NCBI GenBank assembly: GCA_012719355.1
Contig: JAAYAM010000161.1
Coordinates: 105,048 to 152,595 of the forward strand
Direction of reading: 5' to 3'
Length of the DNA: 47,548 bases
From: Acidobacteriota bacterium
GTDB taxonomy: Bacteria; Acidobacteriota; UBA6911
Part shown: piece after piece, positions 17,887-27,405 of the stretch
Numbering within the stretch: the first letter of the stretch is position 1
Layout of the letters: the number at the start of each line of letters is the position of its first letter
The notes under the pieces: model-generated
What the model was told of the DNA's origin: nothing
Databases searched by the model: none
Seen by the model: only the letters and a program-made list of their open reading frames with translations
Translations under genes and position numbers: made by a program

Positions 17887-18741
17887 ATGGAGATCAGATA
17901 TGCAGCCAGCGGGCTCAAACCATTGGCAATCAAGGTTTTCTACAGCGACGAGGATGGATTTGAAGTCGCTTCTGTAATCGTCACCGGGAAGAAAGACGCG
18001 GTTCTTATCGACGCTCAGTGGACGCTGTCGAACGCGCACAGGGTCATCAGCGAGATACTGGAGACCGGGAAGAACCTCAAGACGATCTATCTCACCCATG
18101 CGCATCCGGATCACTATTTCGGAGTCGGAACGATAGCCGAGGCTTTCCCGAAAGCTGAAGTAGTTGCCATCCCGTCGGAAGCCGACATCATCAACAAGCA
18201 GTTCTTCGGGAAAATGGAGATCTGGGAAAGTACCATAGGCTCCCACAACGTCTGCAGAAAGGCAGTAAATGTTACCGCTCTCAAGCAGGAGTACTTCGAG
18301 CTGGAAGGGCACCGTCTCGAGATCATCTCGAAAGTCATGGGCGACATGAGATATAACACGATGGTCTGGATTCCTGAAATCAAGGCCCTCTATGCCAGCG
18401 ACGTGCTGTTCAACCAGGCGCATCCGTTCACATGCGAGCTGACGGCGGGAGAGAGACAGCAGTGGATCAAAGACATCGACAAGATTGAAACGATGGGCGC
18501 CGACATCATCATCCCGGGTCACCAGAAACCCGGAATGCAGTTTGACAGAAGCTCGCTCGATTTCACTCGCGAGTACATTGTCGCCACCGAAGAGGTGCTG
18601 GCGAAGACAAGTACGGCGGCCGAGTTCTACTATGAAATGAATGCGCGCTTCCCTCAGGCGAATCTGATCCAGAAGAGCAACGAGATGAACGCGAATGTCT
18701 TCAAGGCCGGAAGAGACTGGCACTGGAGAGAAGAGGAATAG
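17887..18741 (+). CDS. metallo-beta-lactamase-fold hydrolase
   Basis: 284 residues with the MBL metal signature H71-A-H73-P-D75-H76 (THAHPDHYFG), a later metal-bridging Asp (LYASDVLFN) and a final His (IIPGHQKP). No signal peptide, so cytoplasmic. It resembles the broad MBL hydrolases related to glyoxalase II and quinone-type or lactone hydrolases; the substrate cannot be told from sequence. A strong GGAGGAAA Shine-Dalgarno precedes the ATG. It is the last gene of the sigma-factor unit, directly before a hairpin terminator. The 19-bp gap from the membrane protein supports co-transcription. Confidence 0.88.
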   Translation: MEIRYAASGLKPLAIKVFYSDEDGFEVASVIVTGKKDAVLIDAQWTLSNAHRVISEILETGKNLKTIYLTHAHPDHYFGVGTIAEAFPKAEVVAIPSEADIINKQFFGKMEIWESTIGSHNVCRKAVNVTALKQEYFELEGHRLEIISKVMGDMRYNTMVWIPEIKALYASDVLFNQAHPFTCELTAGERQQWIKDIDKIETMGADIIIPGHQKPGMQFDRSSLDFTREYIVATEEVLAKTSTAAEFYYEMNARFPQANLIQKSNEMNANVFKAGRDWHWREEE

Positions 18742-18750
18742 CCGCTCTGG

Positions 18751-18778
18751 AGCCCGGCCCTGCGGGGCCGGGCTTTAT
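18751..18778 (+). terminator. intrinsic terminator ending the ECF-sigma/toastrack unit
   Basis: A perfect 10-bp GC-rich inverted repeat (AGCCCGGCCC / GGGCCGGGCT) with a TGCG loop, followed by a short TTTAT tail, 9 bp after the MBL stop codon. Confidence 0.8.
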
Positions 18779-18897
18779 GCCCACACCGAATCGCCATCCC
18801 TCAGTACCGGCAGCGCCGGACAAATCACTAATCATTTCCCGCCCTGAAGACGACAACTCATTAGTACGGTTCCCAATCGGAGCCGCGGGAGCATAAT

Positions 18898-19707
18898 ATG
18901 CGGATTTGCCCGATTCTGTTGCTTCTCCTTCTTGTATCCGGCCTCCATTCGCAGGAGGCGCCGCCTCCTTCTTCCGCTCAAATCCCCTATGTGGAGCGGG
19001 AACAACGGAATTTCAATTTCTATCCGGGCGGCAAGCTGTCAATCTCGTCCGCAGTACCCGGGAGCCTGAAGATCATCGGATGGAAGACGGGCTCGGTTCG
19101 CGTTGATGCGGAGACAATCGTGTACTCCCTCCCCCCGGAAGAAGCGAAATCGTTGTTGAAGAAGCATCCCATCCGGGTGCGATGGAATCAGACGAGCGCT
19201 TCGGTGCTGGTCCAGGAAGCTCCGGCAAGGATGGAAGTCAACCTGACGGTCTACGTTCCCGGCGACAAGACGGACCTGATTGCGAAGATACCGCGTGGAG
19301 ACATCAGTATAGAATCGGTAAACGGCTGGATCGAAACCTCTACCGGAGAGGGGTGTCTGGAGGCCAGATCGCTGGGAGGGTATTTCTCGGGCATCACGCC
19401 GCGCGGCGATATTGTTGTTGAACTGTCTGGCCTCCGCTGGAAGGGACTGGAACTTGCGGCGATGACGCAGCACGGTTCGGTTGACCTGAGACTTCCGGAG
19501 CGATTCTCGGCCGCTCTCCAGCTCGAGACGCGCAACGGGAGCATTTCCGTGGACTATCCCGAACAGATCGTCGATGGAGAACCTCAACCTCCTGATATCC
19601 TGATCAACGGAAACGCCCAGTCTTTGAAAGCGACCGTCGGGGACGGCGGCGCCCCCATAAGACTGCTCACCTATTCGGGTAACGTCAGCCTCGTCAAAAT
19701 CGACTGA
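18898..19707 (+). CDS. secreted DUF4097-like protein
   Basis: 269 residues. A signal peptide (MRICPILLLLLLVSGLHSQ) is followed by a proline/serine linker and a DUF4097-type beta domain (GDISIESVNGWIETSTGEG, THGSVDLRLP-like MTQHGSVDLRLP, ETRNGSISVDYP). A GGGAG stretch precedes the ATG. It lies beyond the terminator at 18751, so it has its own promoter somewhere in the 156-bp gap, though no convincing hexamer pair was found. Fold similarity to the proteins at 14305 and 15926 suggests the same envelope function, possibly as a periplasmic partner. Molecular activity unknown. Confidence 0.8.
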   Translation: MRICPILLLLLLVSGLHSQEAPPPSSAQIPYVEREQRNFNFYPGGKLSISSAVPGSLKIIGWKTGSVRVDAETIVYSLPPEEAKSLLKKHPIRVRWNQTSASVLVQEAPARMEVNLTVYVPGDKTDLIAKIPRGDISIESVNGWIETSTGEGCLEARSLGGYFSGITPRGDIVVELSGLRWKGLELAAMTQHGSVDLRLPERFSAALQLETRNGSISVDYPEQIVDGEPQPPDILINGNAQSLKATVGDGGAPIRLLTYSGNVSLVKID

Positions 19708-19775
19708 AGACTGTCCAGCTTTTCATCGTCCGGACCGGTAGTTACAATCGACCCTGACGGCTTGGAATATGGAAT

Positions 19776-20321
19776 ATGATCGAGATTGACGGGGAAGGGC
19801 TGACGCTCGAAGCTATGGCGCAGGGTTGCGCTGCAACGCCGGCGCGTTGAACTGACACAAGGGGCGCGGATACGGGTGATCGAAAGCCGTGCCGTCATTG
19901 ACAAAGCCCTTGCAGGCGGCCTTCCGATCTACGGTGTGACCACAGGGTTCGGCAAACTCAGTGATGTCAGGATACAGCAGGACGAAATCCGCCAGCTGCA
20001 GATAAACCTCTTGCGCACCAGGCGTCGGTCGACAGTATCCCGACGTCCGCCAACAAAGAAGATCATGTCAGCATGGGAATGACCGCGGCGCTGAAGCTCA
20101 GATCTATCGTCGATAACCTGGAAATGGTGCTGGCGGGCGAAATTCTCGCTGCCTGCCAGGCAATGGAATTTCGCAAGCCGCTGCAGCCCGGGGCAGGGAC
20201 GAAAAGAGCCTTTTCGCTGGTGCGCGAGCACGATCGCATGATCTCGCCTGACCTCTCCATCATCAGCGGCCTGATCCGTCGGAATTGTTTCGCGGATCTG
20301 CTCCGCCGGAAGTCCGGCTGA
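19776..20321 (+). pseudogene. hutH: histidine ammonia-lyase remnant (frameshift and large internal deletion)
   Basis: From ATG 19776 the frame reads MIEIDGEGLTLEAMAQ, then an extra G in the run near 19823-19825 throws it off and it stops at a TGA ending near 19849. In the next frame the HAL N-terminus continues (VELTQGARIRVIESRAV, YGVTTGFGKLSDVRI, RQLQINLLR). Around 20013-20022 the sequence jumps directly to the HAL C-terminus in another frame (HQASVDSIPTSANKEDHVSM, then ALKLRSIVDNLEMVLAGEI), ending at 20321. About 320 of the usual 500 residues are missing, including the Ala-Ser-Gly triad that forms the MIO cofactor. HAL normally deaminates histidine to urocanate; this copy cannot. No other hut gene is in the window. 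Confidence 0.9.
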
Positions 20322-20344
20322 GCGGGCAGTGGGCCAATGCGCGG

Positions 20345-21139
20345 TCAAGGCTGAGACTCCCGCTTCTTCGGAACTAGGCGTATCTCGAAGATTCGGGGCC
20401 ATAACTTGCCGGTCACAAACAGCCTTTTCCTGACGGGATCGTAAGCTATGCCATTCAGCACCGCCTCAGGATCCTTTCGGTACATGGGGCCCAGGAGTCC
20501 CCGCAGATCAATCCAGCCCAGCACTTTGCCGGACTCCGGGGCTATGCGGGCAATGCGTTCGGTGTGCCAGACGTTTGCGAAAATCTGGCCATCCACCATC
20601 TCCAGTTCATTAAGCATCGTGACGGGCACGTTGCGATCGTGAACCTTGATTCGCCGTTTTTCCCGCAGCGTGTCCCCATCAAGCACGCGAATCGCGGCCG
20701 ATCCATCGCTCATCAGGAGGTCGCGGCCGTGTGCCGCCAGTCCCCACCCCTCCCCGGCATAGGAAAACTGGCGCATCAGACGGAAATCCTTAAGATCGTA
20801 AACGAATCCCTTCTGCGCTTGCCAGGTTAGCTGCACGACCCGGTTATCGACTATCGCGATTCCTTCTCCAAAGTACTCAGGCGGCAGATCCACTTTCTTA
20901 AGGATTTCTCCGGTTTCAAGCCGAACCTTGCGCAGGGATGAACGGCCGTATTGGCCTGTACCTTCGTAGAGGAACCCGTTGTGAAAAACAAGGCCCTGAG
21001 TGAAGGCGCCGGTATCGTGCGGATACGATCGCAGCACTTCATAGGTGTACTCAGGCGTAGTATTCCTCTGAACCTCGGCCAGAGACACGACCATGCAGAG
21101 AAGTGACATAAGAGCCAGTACTGTTTTCATCGCGATCAT
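20345..21139 (-). CDS. glutamine cyclotransferase, secreted
   Basis: 264 residues. A signal peptide (MKTVLALMSLLCMVVSLA) is followed by a five-bladed-propeller glutaminyl cyclase of the plant/bacterial type (PF05096), recognised from YPHDTGAFTQGL, FLYEGTGQYGRSSL, YFGEGIAIV, ELEMVDGQIFANVWHTERIA and LNGIAYDP. Such enzymes convert N-terminal glutamine to pyroglutamate in exported proteins. Start: GTG/ATG options at 21139 and 21130; neither has a good Shine-Dalgarno. It is divergent from padR and convergent with the hutH remnant (23-bp gap). Confidence 0.88.
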   Translation of the reverse strand: MIAMKTVLALMSLLCMVVSLAEVQRNTTPEYTYEVLRSYPHDTGAFTQGLVFHNGFLYEGTGQYGRSSLRKVRLETGEILKKVDLPPEYFGEGIAIVDNRVVQLTWQAQKGFVYDLKDFRLMRQFSYAGEGWGLAAHGRDLLMSDGSAAIRVLDGDTLREKRRIKVHDRNVPVTMLNELEMVDGQIFANVWHTERIARIAPESGKVLGWIDLRGLLGPMYRKDPEAVLNGIAYDPVRKRLFVTGKLWPRIFEIRLVPKKRESQP

Positions 21140-21164
21140 ACGAGATGATACAGCACCGAGCCAA

Positions 21165-21245
21165 TGCGATCATCAATAGAATGCCGAGCGCAATCAGTGA
21201 GAAAGAAAATCCCTTGCATTCTGACTAATTGTGATGCATCAATAG
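21165..21245. repeat. paired direct repeats in the cyclotransferase/padR divergent gap
   Basis: TGCGATCATCAATAG (21165-21179) and TGTGATGCATCAATAG (21230-21245) share the core CATCAATAG, with start points 65 bp apart. The second copy contains the perfect 10-bp palindrome TGATGCATCA (21232-21241), 24 bp upstream of the padR ATG. PadR repressors commonly bind palindromes over their own promoter, so these are candidate operators; this is inference. Confidence 0.4.
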
Positions 21246-21265
21246 CCGCGGTATAGAGAAAGATA

Positions 21266-21607
21266 ATGAGAACCCGCGCCTTCCTGAATTCAGAGCTGTT
21301 GCCCGGCACACTTGAAATGCTGATCCTGAAGACATTGAACCGCGGACCGGCTCATGGATACGCTATCGCCAGACATCTGGAGCGCACTTCCAAAGAGGTA
21401 TTGAGAATCGGAGAAAGTTCGCTCTATCCGGCCCTTCAACGGCTGCTTCTGAACGGTTTCGTGCGCGCTGAATGGGGTGAATCCGAGCTGAAACGCCGCG
21501 TCCGCATCTACCGGATCTCCCCTTTGGGACGCAAACATCTTGAACAGCAGGCCGAAAGCTTCGCCCGCCTTATTGACGCAATCGCTCTGGTAATGGAGGA
21601 ATCCTGA
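21266..21607 (+). CDS. PadR-family transcriptional regulator
   Basis: 113 residues. Winged-helix PadR domain: LLPGTLEMLILKTLNRGPAH then GYAIARHLE, IGESSLYPALQRLLLNGFV, and a short C-terminal helix (EQQAESFARLIDAIALVMEE) for dimerisation. The ADOP permease gene starts one base after its stop (TGATATG), the standard padR-ADOP pair of Acidobacteriota, so it likely controls that permease and itself. Ligand unknown. An AGAAAGA stretch before the ATG is a weak Shine-Dalgarno. Confidence 0.93.
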   Translation: MRTRAFLNSELLPGTLEMLILKTLNRGPAHGYAIARHLERTSKEVLRIGESSLYPALQRLLLNGFVRAEWGESELKRRVRIYRISPLGRKHLEQQAESFARLIDAIALVMEES

Positions 21608-21608
21608 T

Positions 21609-24263
21609 ATGTGGAGGCGGCTTTGCAACAGGATTCGGTTCTTTTTCGCGCGCACCCGTTTTGAGCGCGACCTGGCCGAAGAGATGGAGGGGCACAGAGC
21701 TTTGCTCGAGGCAGATAAACTCCGGGAAGGACTCTCCCCTGAGGAAGCCGCCGTCAGCGCCAATCGCCAGTTCGGAAACACGGTGTTTCCACGTGAAAAC
21801 TCAAGGGAGATCTGGAGCTTTTACCGGCTGGATGCATTATCCACCGATGTTCGCTGCGCGCTACGCACAATTGGCCGCCAGCCGGGCATGGCCGCCGCCG
21901 CCATCCTGGCGCTGGCGATTGGAATCGGCGCATGCGCGGCGACCTGGTCGTTGATTTCGGCCTTGCTTCTGCATCCATTGCCGGTCAAAGAGCCCGAAAG
22001 ACTCTTCTGGTCCAAGTCCCAGCCGGACGATGCCACATCAAGCGCAGTGGATTATCCAACGTACAAACAGATTCGAGAGGCTGAGATTTTCGACGGACTT
22101 GCAGCAAACGGCGTATTCTGGTTCTCGGTCTCCCTGGCAGGCGCCCCTCAGCCCAGGCCTGTCTGTTTTGTAAGTCATGACTACTTTGATACGCTTGGCA
22201 TTCAAATTCAGTCGGGCAGGAATTTTTCGCCGGATGACGATCGGCGAAGCGCTCTTCCCACGGCGATAATCTCCCATCGATTATGGAGTAGTGCGTTTCC
22301 CGACGACGGTAACGCAATCGGCCGGCCGATCACAATTGGGGGAGTACAGGCTGTCGTGGTAGGGATTGCGCCCCGGGAATTTCCTGGTCTCAATCTGGCC
22401 AATCCGGCGGATATCTACATGCCTATACACGCGGTGGGCGCTGTCGGCGATCGTGTTACCAACTATTTCAGTGATCCTATTCCACCGGCCGCATCTTCGC
22501 CTTCCACCTGGATTGGGATTGCGGGACGCCTGAAACCTGGAATGACCGCAGGCGAGACTGCCCGGAGGCTCAACAGCCTGCTTTCCAGGGAACCGGGCTC
22601 AGGCCGCTGGACCTTGACGAATGTCAACACAATGGCTATTCCCGTGGATCGCTCCGGCACAGTCAAGTTTTCACAGCTGCTCGCCATGACTGTCGGGTTG
22701 ATTCTGCTCATCGGGTGCCTGAGCACGGGGATGCTTCTGCTCGTCCGCACGGAAGCGCGTAAAGATGAGTTCGCGATGCGGCTGGCACTCGGGGCCTCCC
22801 GCGCGCGGCTGGTGCAGGGAATCATGGTCGAAGGAGTGGTGCTTTCGCTTGCGGGCGCGGTGCTGGCGCTTCCCGTTTCCGATATCCTGTTGAAAGGACT
22901 TCAGACTTTTGAACTGCCGGGAAGGATACGAATCAGTTCCATCAACCTGGCAGTCGATGGAAGAGTCCTTGCCGCCCTCGGTTCTGCAGCTGTCGCAGCC
23001 TGCATGCTTATTGCGCTGGTTGCAGCCGTTTATGGCTTCTCGGTCGATGTAGGGTCAGGTTTGCGTGCCCGCACCGGCGCGACTCGCAAGACTCGTTCCG
23101 TCCTTGTTGCGGCTCATGTCGCAGTCGCGCTCGTGCTGCTGTCGGGCGCAGGACTCCTGGTGCGCAGCCTTGTTGAGGCACTGCGCCTCAATTCAGAACT
23201 CGAGACCGGGCAGATTGTCACAGGACGTCTTTCCCTGAGTCCATACGGCTACACCCCGGCTCGCAGCGAAGAGCTTTTTCGGGATCTCAGGCAAAGGCTT
23301 GCCGTCAACCCCTCCATAGAGTCCGCGTCTTTCAGCATGGAGTACGTTGGCATGAGCCAGGGAGGGAGCCTGACGATAGACGGTATCGAGCGCACACCTC
23401 CGGGTTACGTCCGTTTCGTGTTTGTGGACGACCGCTTTTTCCGGACCATGGGCATGAACATTACACGAGGCAGAGAGTTCTCGACATTCGACGTCGATAA
23501 CGGCTCTCCGGTTGCGATCGTGAGTGATTCGTTTTCGCGGTTGCTCCCGCACGGCGACGATCCTTTAGGAAAATCTCTTACAGAACCAATCGGGCAGCCC
23601 GGCAAGCGTCGTGTTCTCCAGATTGTCGGAATTGCACCGGACGTGATTGATGACATCAATGTGCTTGAACCGATTGTGGTCTATTCGCCATTCGTTCCCG
23701 GACACCCGACTCCCGATCGGACACTCGTGCTGCGAGCGTCGGGAGCTCCGAAACGTGCGGTACAGGATGCCATGGGCGTGATCAGGCAACTGGATGGATC
23801 AGTCGTTGCTGCGCCGTTGCGTACGATAGATCAGCGCCTGCAGATGCAGATGGGGCCACAACAGCTGGGTGCGTCCGTGCTCGGCTCGTTGGGCATCATT
23901 GCGGCGTTCCTCTCCATGCTCGCCATCTATGTCCTGGCCACGTCGAGCGCGATTCAGCGACAGGACGAGTTGAGGATTAGGGCAGCCTTGGGAGCGCGTG
24001 GCAGACAACTCGTTCGGCCCATGATTGCAGAGACCACAAGACTCGTCGGCATTGGCCTGGCGATTGGACTTCTACTCACATGGATGGGAGAATCGTTGAT
24101 CGCTGCTTTCCTCTACAGAGTCAGGCCTCTCGATCCGGCGGCTCTTGGGACAGCGTCGGCAGGCATGCTTGTGATTGCCGTGGCAGTAAGCCTCGCCCCG
24201 GCACTGCGCAGCATACGGCAAACGGATGCAGTCAGGCTGCTGAAGCTGAAGAGCCGCTTCTGA
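21609..24263 (+). CDS. ADOP-type duplicated orphan ABC permease (MacB/FtsX-like)
   Basis: 884-residue membrane protein. An N-terminal cytoplasmic helical domain (FARTRFERDLAEEMEGHRA onward, about 1-60) is typical of acidobacterial duplicated orphan permeases. Two tandem FtsX-like units follow, each with a large periplasmic MacB-type domain and a helical bundle: first helix about 94-118, bundle about 360-480, second unit from about 500, C-terminal bundle about 755-880. Motifs EFAMRLALGASRARLVQG and ELRIRAALGARGRQLVRP mark equivalent positions of the two units. No ATPase gene is adjacent, hence orphan. The role may be efflux or envelope mechanotransmission. GGAGGAA precedes the ATG. It is convergent with aspS (13-bp gap). 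Confidence 0.9.
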   Translation: MWRRLCNRIRFFFARTRFERDLAEEMEGHRALLEADKLREGLSPEEAAVSANRQFGNTVFPRENSREIWSFYRLDALSTDVRCALRTIGRQPGMAAAAILALAIGIGACAATWSLISALLLHPLPVKEPERLFWSKSQPDDATSSAVDYPTYKQIREAEIFDGLAANGVFWFSVSLAGAPQPRPVCFVSHDYFDTLGIQIQSGRNFSPDDDRRSALPTAIISHRLWSSAFPDDGNAIGRPITIGGVQAVVVGIAPREFPGLNLANPADIYMPIHAVGAVGDRVTNYFSDPIPPAASSPSTWIGIAGRLKPGMTAGETARRLNSLLSREPGSGRWTLTNVNTMAIPVDRSGTVKFSQLLAMTVGLILLIGCLSTGMLLLVRTEARKDEFAMRLALGASRARLVQGIMVEGVVLSLAGAVLALPVSDILLKGLQTFELPGRIRISSINLAVDGRVLAALGSAAVAACMLIALVAAVYGFSVDVGSGLRARTGATRKTRSVLVAAHVAVALVLLSGAGLLVRSLVEALRLNSELETGQIVTGRLSLSPYGYTPARSEELFRDLRQRLAVNPSIESASFSMEYVGMSQGGSLTIDGIERTPPGYVRFVFVDDRFFRTMGMNITRGREFSTFDVDNGSPVAIVSDSFSRLLPHGDDPLGKSLTEPIGQPGKRRVLQIVGIAPDVIDDINVLEPIVVYSPFVPGHPTPDRTLVLRASGAPKRAVQDAMGVIRQLDGSVVAAPLRTIDQRLQMQMGPQQLGASVLGSLGIIAAFLSMLAIYVLATSSAIQRQDELRIRAALGARGRQLVRPMIAETTRLVGIGLAIGLLLTWMGESLIAAFLYRVRPLDPAALGTASAGMLVIAVAVSLAPALRSIRQTDAVRLLKLKSRF

Positions 24264-24276
24264 TTCCCCGCTGCAG

Positions 24277-26037
24277 CTAGTCGGTGAGCTTGATGTGGAG
24301 CTCGCGCAAGTGTTTCGGTTCCAGTTCCGACGGCGCGTCAAACATCAGATCGCTGCCGCTCGCAGTCTTCGGAAACGCGATCACTTCCCGTATATTCGGC
24401 TCGTCGGCCATGAGCATCACCAGCCTGTCGATCCCGGGAGCCATTCCGCCGTGCGGCGGCGCGCCGTATTCAAACGCATCCAGCATGTGGCCGAAGCGAC
24501 GGCGAATCTCTTCATCATTGTAGCCGAGACATCTGAATATCCTTGCCTGAAGCTCCCGCCGGTGAATACGAATGCTGCCGCTTGCAAGTTCGTATCCGTT
24601 GCAGACCAGGTCGTAGGCATCGCTCAGAACAGCGGCCGGATCGCTCTCGAGGATATCCATATGCTCGGGCTTCGGACTCGTGAACGGGTGATGGACGAAG
24701 CTCCAGCGATTCTCATCTTCGTCCCATTCGAACATCGGAAAATCCACGATCCAGCCGAAGGCCATCATGTTCGGATCCGCAAGCTTGAGCCTGTCACGAA
24801 ATTCCAGACGAAGCGCTCCCAGCCCCTTGCATACGGCCGGCTCTTTGTCTGCGACAATGCAGACGAGGTCTCCCTCTCTGGCCCCGGTAATTCTCGCGAT
24901 TTCCGCAGCTTCGTCTGGCTTGACCGATTTTGCGACCGTCCCTTTGATCCCGTCCGAAGTCCATGCCAGTGTACCGAGGCCTTTGGCGCCTGCGCCTTTC
25001 ACAAGATCGGTGATCACGTCAATGTCCTTCCGGGAATAGGAAGCGCAGCCCGGTGCGACGATGCATCTGACTACGCCGCCGGCCTGCAGTGTCTCCGAAA
25101 ACATCCGGAATTCAGAATTCCGCACCGCGGGTCCGAGGTCGATGATCTCCATTCCGAAGCGCAGATCCGGCTTGTCGTTTCCGAAACGCGCCATTGCTTC
25201 GCCGTAGCTCATCCTTGGGAACGGGCTGATGATGCGTTTGTGCGGCACGACCGCGGGAATCAATTCCGTGATGAGTCCCTCGACCACAGCAAGCACGTCG
25301 TCCCTTTCGACAAAAGACATCTCCAGATCAAGCTGGGTAAACTCCGGCTGCCGGTCACCCCTCAGATCCTCATCGCGCATGCAGCGTGCGATCTGGAAAT
25401 ATTTCTCGTAGCCGGCGACCATGAGGAGCTGTTTCAGCTGCTGGGGGCTTTGCGGCATCGCGTAGAATTTCCCAGGCTGGACGCGGCACGGCACTACGTA
25501 ATCGCGCGCTCCTTCGGGCGTCGACTTGATGAGCATCGGAGTTTCCACTTCGATGAATCCCTGGCGGTCAAGGTACTCGCGCATGAACAGGATCGCCTTG
25601 TGCCGAAGAATCAAATTCCGCTGAAGCCGTGCCCGGCGCAGATCGAGATAGCGGTAGCGCAACCTGGTCATCTCGTCAGTCTTGTAGCCGTCGTCGTCGA
25701 TCGGAAGCGGGGTCGGTTTGGCGGTGTTGAGAATGTTTATCGTCTCGGCAAGGACTTCGACTTCTCCGCTGGCGAGATTGGGATTGGCGCTCCCTTCGGG
25801 TCTTAATCTGACTCTGCCTATGACCTGCAGAACATATTCGTGCCGGGCCTTTTCCGCCACGCTGAAAGCTTCGGCCAGGCTCGGATCAGCCGTGACCTGT
25901 ACCAGCCCTGAGCGATCGCGAAGATCCATAAAGATGAGTCCGCCATGATCTCTTCTCCGCTGCAGCCACCCGGCGATTCTTACCGTCCTGCCGACGTCTG
26001 AAACACGCAGTTCACCACAATTTTCCGTCTTCAGCAT
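24277..26037 (-). CDS. aspS: aspartyl-tRNA synthetase, non-discriminating signature
   Basis: 586-residue bacterial-type AspRS with N-terminal OB anticodon domain, class II core (motif 2 [20 protein letters not shown], motif 3 near [14 protein letters not shown]) and inserted GAD domain. The OB domain has His31 (RRRDHGG) and Gly82 (RPEGSANPN). These two positions were reported in Pseudomonas aeruginosa AspRS to permit recognition of tRNA-Asn as well as tRNA-Asp. It therefore probably makes Asp-tRNA-Asn, to be amidated by GatCAB. It starts 40 bp after the ispG stop on the same strand, so likely co-transcribed with ispG. Confidence 0.96.
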   Translation of the reverse strand: MLKTENCGELRVSDVGRTVRIAGWLQRRRDHGGLIFMDLRDRSGLVQVTADPSLAEAFSVAEKARHEYVLQVIGRVRLRPEGSANPNLASGEVEVLAETINILNTAKPTPLPIDDDGYKTDEMTRLRYRYLDLRRARLQRNLILRHKAILFMREYLDRQGFIEVETPMLIKSTPEGARDYVVPCRVQPGKFYAMPQSPQQLKQLLMVAGYEKYFQIARCMRDEDLRGDRQPEFTQLDLEMSFVERDDVLAVVEGLITELIPAVVPHKRIISPFPRMSYGEAMARFGNDKPDLRFGMEIIDLGPAVRNSEFRMFSETLQAGGVVRCIVAPGCASYSRKDIDVITDLVKGAGAKGLGTLAWTSDGIKGTVAKSVKPDEAAEIARITGAREGDLVCIVADKEPAVCKGLGALRLEFRDRLKLADPNMMAFGWIVDFPMFEWDEDENRWSFVHHPFTSPKPEHMDILESDPAAVLSDAYDLVCNGYELASGSIRIHRRELQARIFRCLGYNDEEIRRRFGHMLDAFEYGAPPHGGMAPGIDRLVMLMADEPNIREVIAFPKTASGSDLMFDAPSELEPKHLRELHIKLTD

Positions 26038-26077
26038 ATTCTGATATTCCGTTCAGATAGTTTAGGGAGCAAAGCCG

Positions 26078-27373
26078 TTAACATACATCAACACTGCCTT
26101 CCGGAGCAGCAGGGTAATGTGAGGCAACATAGCGCTCGAGTATCCGGATGAACTCAGGAACAAGGTTTTCGCCGCTCAGTATCGTGTCGAGCCGGCCGTC
26201 GACATAGACTGGGGCTTTCGGATCTTCTCCCACCCCGGGAAGAGAGATCCCGATATTGGCGTGTTTCGATTCGCCCGGACCATTGACCACGCAACCCATG
26301 ACCGCCAGCTTCATCTGCTCCACGCCACGGTACTGCTTCTTCCATTCGTGCATCCTGGTCCTGATGTACGCCTGAATCTCGTCAGCCATATTCTGAAACA
26401 GCGTTGACGTGGTGCGTCCGCATCCCGGGCAGGCCGACACCTGGGGCATGAAACTGCGGATCTCGAGCGACTGCAGAATCTGCTGCGCCACCAGGACCTC
26501 TTCCGTGCGGTCTCCTCCCGGAGAAGGAGTCAGGGATACCCGTATGGTATCGCCGATCCCCTCCTGCAGCAGCACCGCCATCGCCGCGGTCGATGCGACA
26601 ATTCCTTTCGCCCCCATCCCGGCTTCGGTCAGCCCCAGATGGAGCGGGTAATCGCAGCGCGATGCAAGTCGGCGGTACGTATCAATCAGGTCCTGAACGC
26701 CCGATACCTTTGCGCTCAAGATGATACGATCGTGCGCGAGACCATATTCCTCAGCCGTCGCGGCCGATTCGAGCGCGCTGCGGCACATCGCCTCAATCAT
26801 GACTTCTCTGACGTCCTCAGGATGGGTGCTTCGGGCATTCTCGTCCATCAGGCGCGCCAGGAGCGACTGATCCAGCGATCCCCAGTTCACGCCGATCCGG
26901 ACCGGCTTTGAGTTTTCGATTGCGATGTCTATTATCCGGCGGAAGTTTTCATGACGCCTGCCGCCCGTTCCGACGTTGCCCGGATTTATCCGGTACTTGG
27001 CAAGAACGCGAGCGCATTCGGGATATTGCGCCAGGAGCAGGTGTCCGTTGTAATGGAAATCGCCTATGATCGGAACCTGCCCGTGCCGCTCCTCCACCCG
27101 CCGCACGATGTCGGGAACACGCTGCGCAGCCTTCGGGGTATTGACTGTAATCCGTACCAGCTCGGATCCTGCGGCCGCCAGAGCTGCAATCTGAGCAGCA
27201 GTGCTTTCGACATCTTCAGAGCTCGTATTGGTCATCGACTGGACCACGATCGGGGCGGTCCCGCCGACCGCTACTCCGCCGATGCTCACTTCGACTGATC
27301 GTCTTCGCACCCGAACCACTCCGGTTCCTTCCCAAAAATTGACGAAAGATTCATTATGGCATCTTTCGCGCAC
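26078..27373 (-). CDS. ispG: 4-hydroxy-3-methylbut-2-enyl diphosphate synthase (flavodoxin/ferredoxin)
   Basis: Iron-sulfur enzyme of the MEP isoprenoid pathway converting MEcPP to HMBPP. It shows the N-terminal TIM-barrel opening ([20 protein letters not shown]), [19 protein letters not shown], and the C-terminal [4Fe-4S] ligands SACPGCGRT and CVVNGPGE. The GTG at 27373 has AGGAGGA upstream at a 10-nt spacing and gives 431 residues; an internal GTG at 27319, preceded by GAAGGA with 6-nt spacing, gives a length closer to shorter homologues and is a real alternative. It is the first gene of an ispG-aspS unit, divergent from hpt. Confidence 0.96.
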   Translation of the reverse strand: MRERCHNESFVNFWEGTGVVRVRRRSVEVSIGGVAVGGTAPIVVQSMTNTSSEDVESTAAQIAALAAAGSELVRITVNTPKAAQRVPDIVRRVEERHGQVPIIGDFHYNGHLLLAQYPECARVLAKYRINPGNVGTGGRRHENFRRIIDIAIENSKPVRIGVNWGSLDQSLLARLMDENARSTHPEDVREVMIEAMCRSALESAATAEEYGLAHDRIILSAKVSGVQDLIDTYRRLASRCDYPLHLGLTEAGMGAKGIVASTAAMAVLLQEGIGDTIRVSLTPSPGGDRTEEVLVAQQILQSLEIRSFMPQVSACPGCGRTTSTLFQNMADEIQAYIRTRMHEWKKQYRGVEQMKLAVMGCVVNGPGESKHANIGISLPGVGEDPKAPVYVDGRLDTILSGENLVPEFIRILERYVASHYPAAPEGSVDVC

Positions 27374-27405
27374 CCTTACAGGATCCTCCTGCAGAATAAG
27401 CGCGG

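Noticed and set aside
24295-25806. 503-codon plus-strand open frame antisense to aspS
   Set aside because: Shadow of the aspS coding strand; aspS has full motifs and this translation shows no recognisable domain or ribosome binding site.
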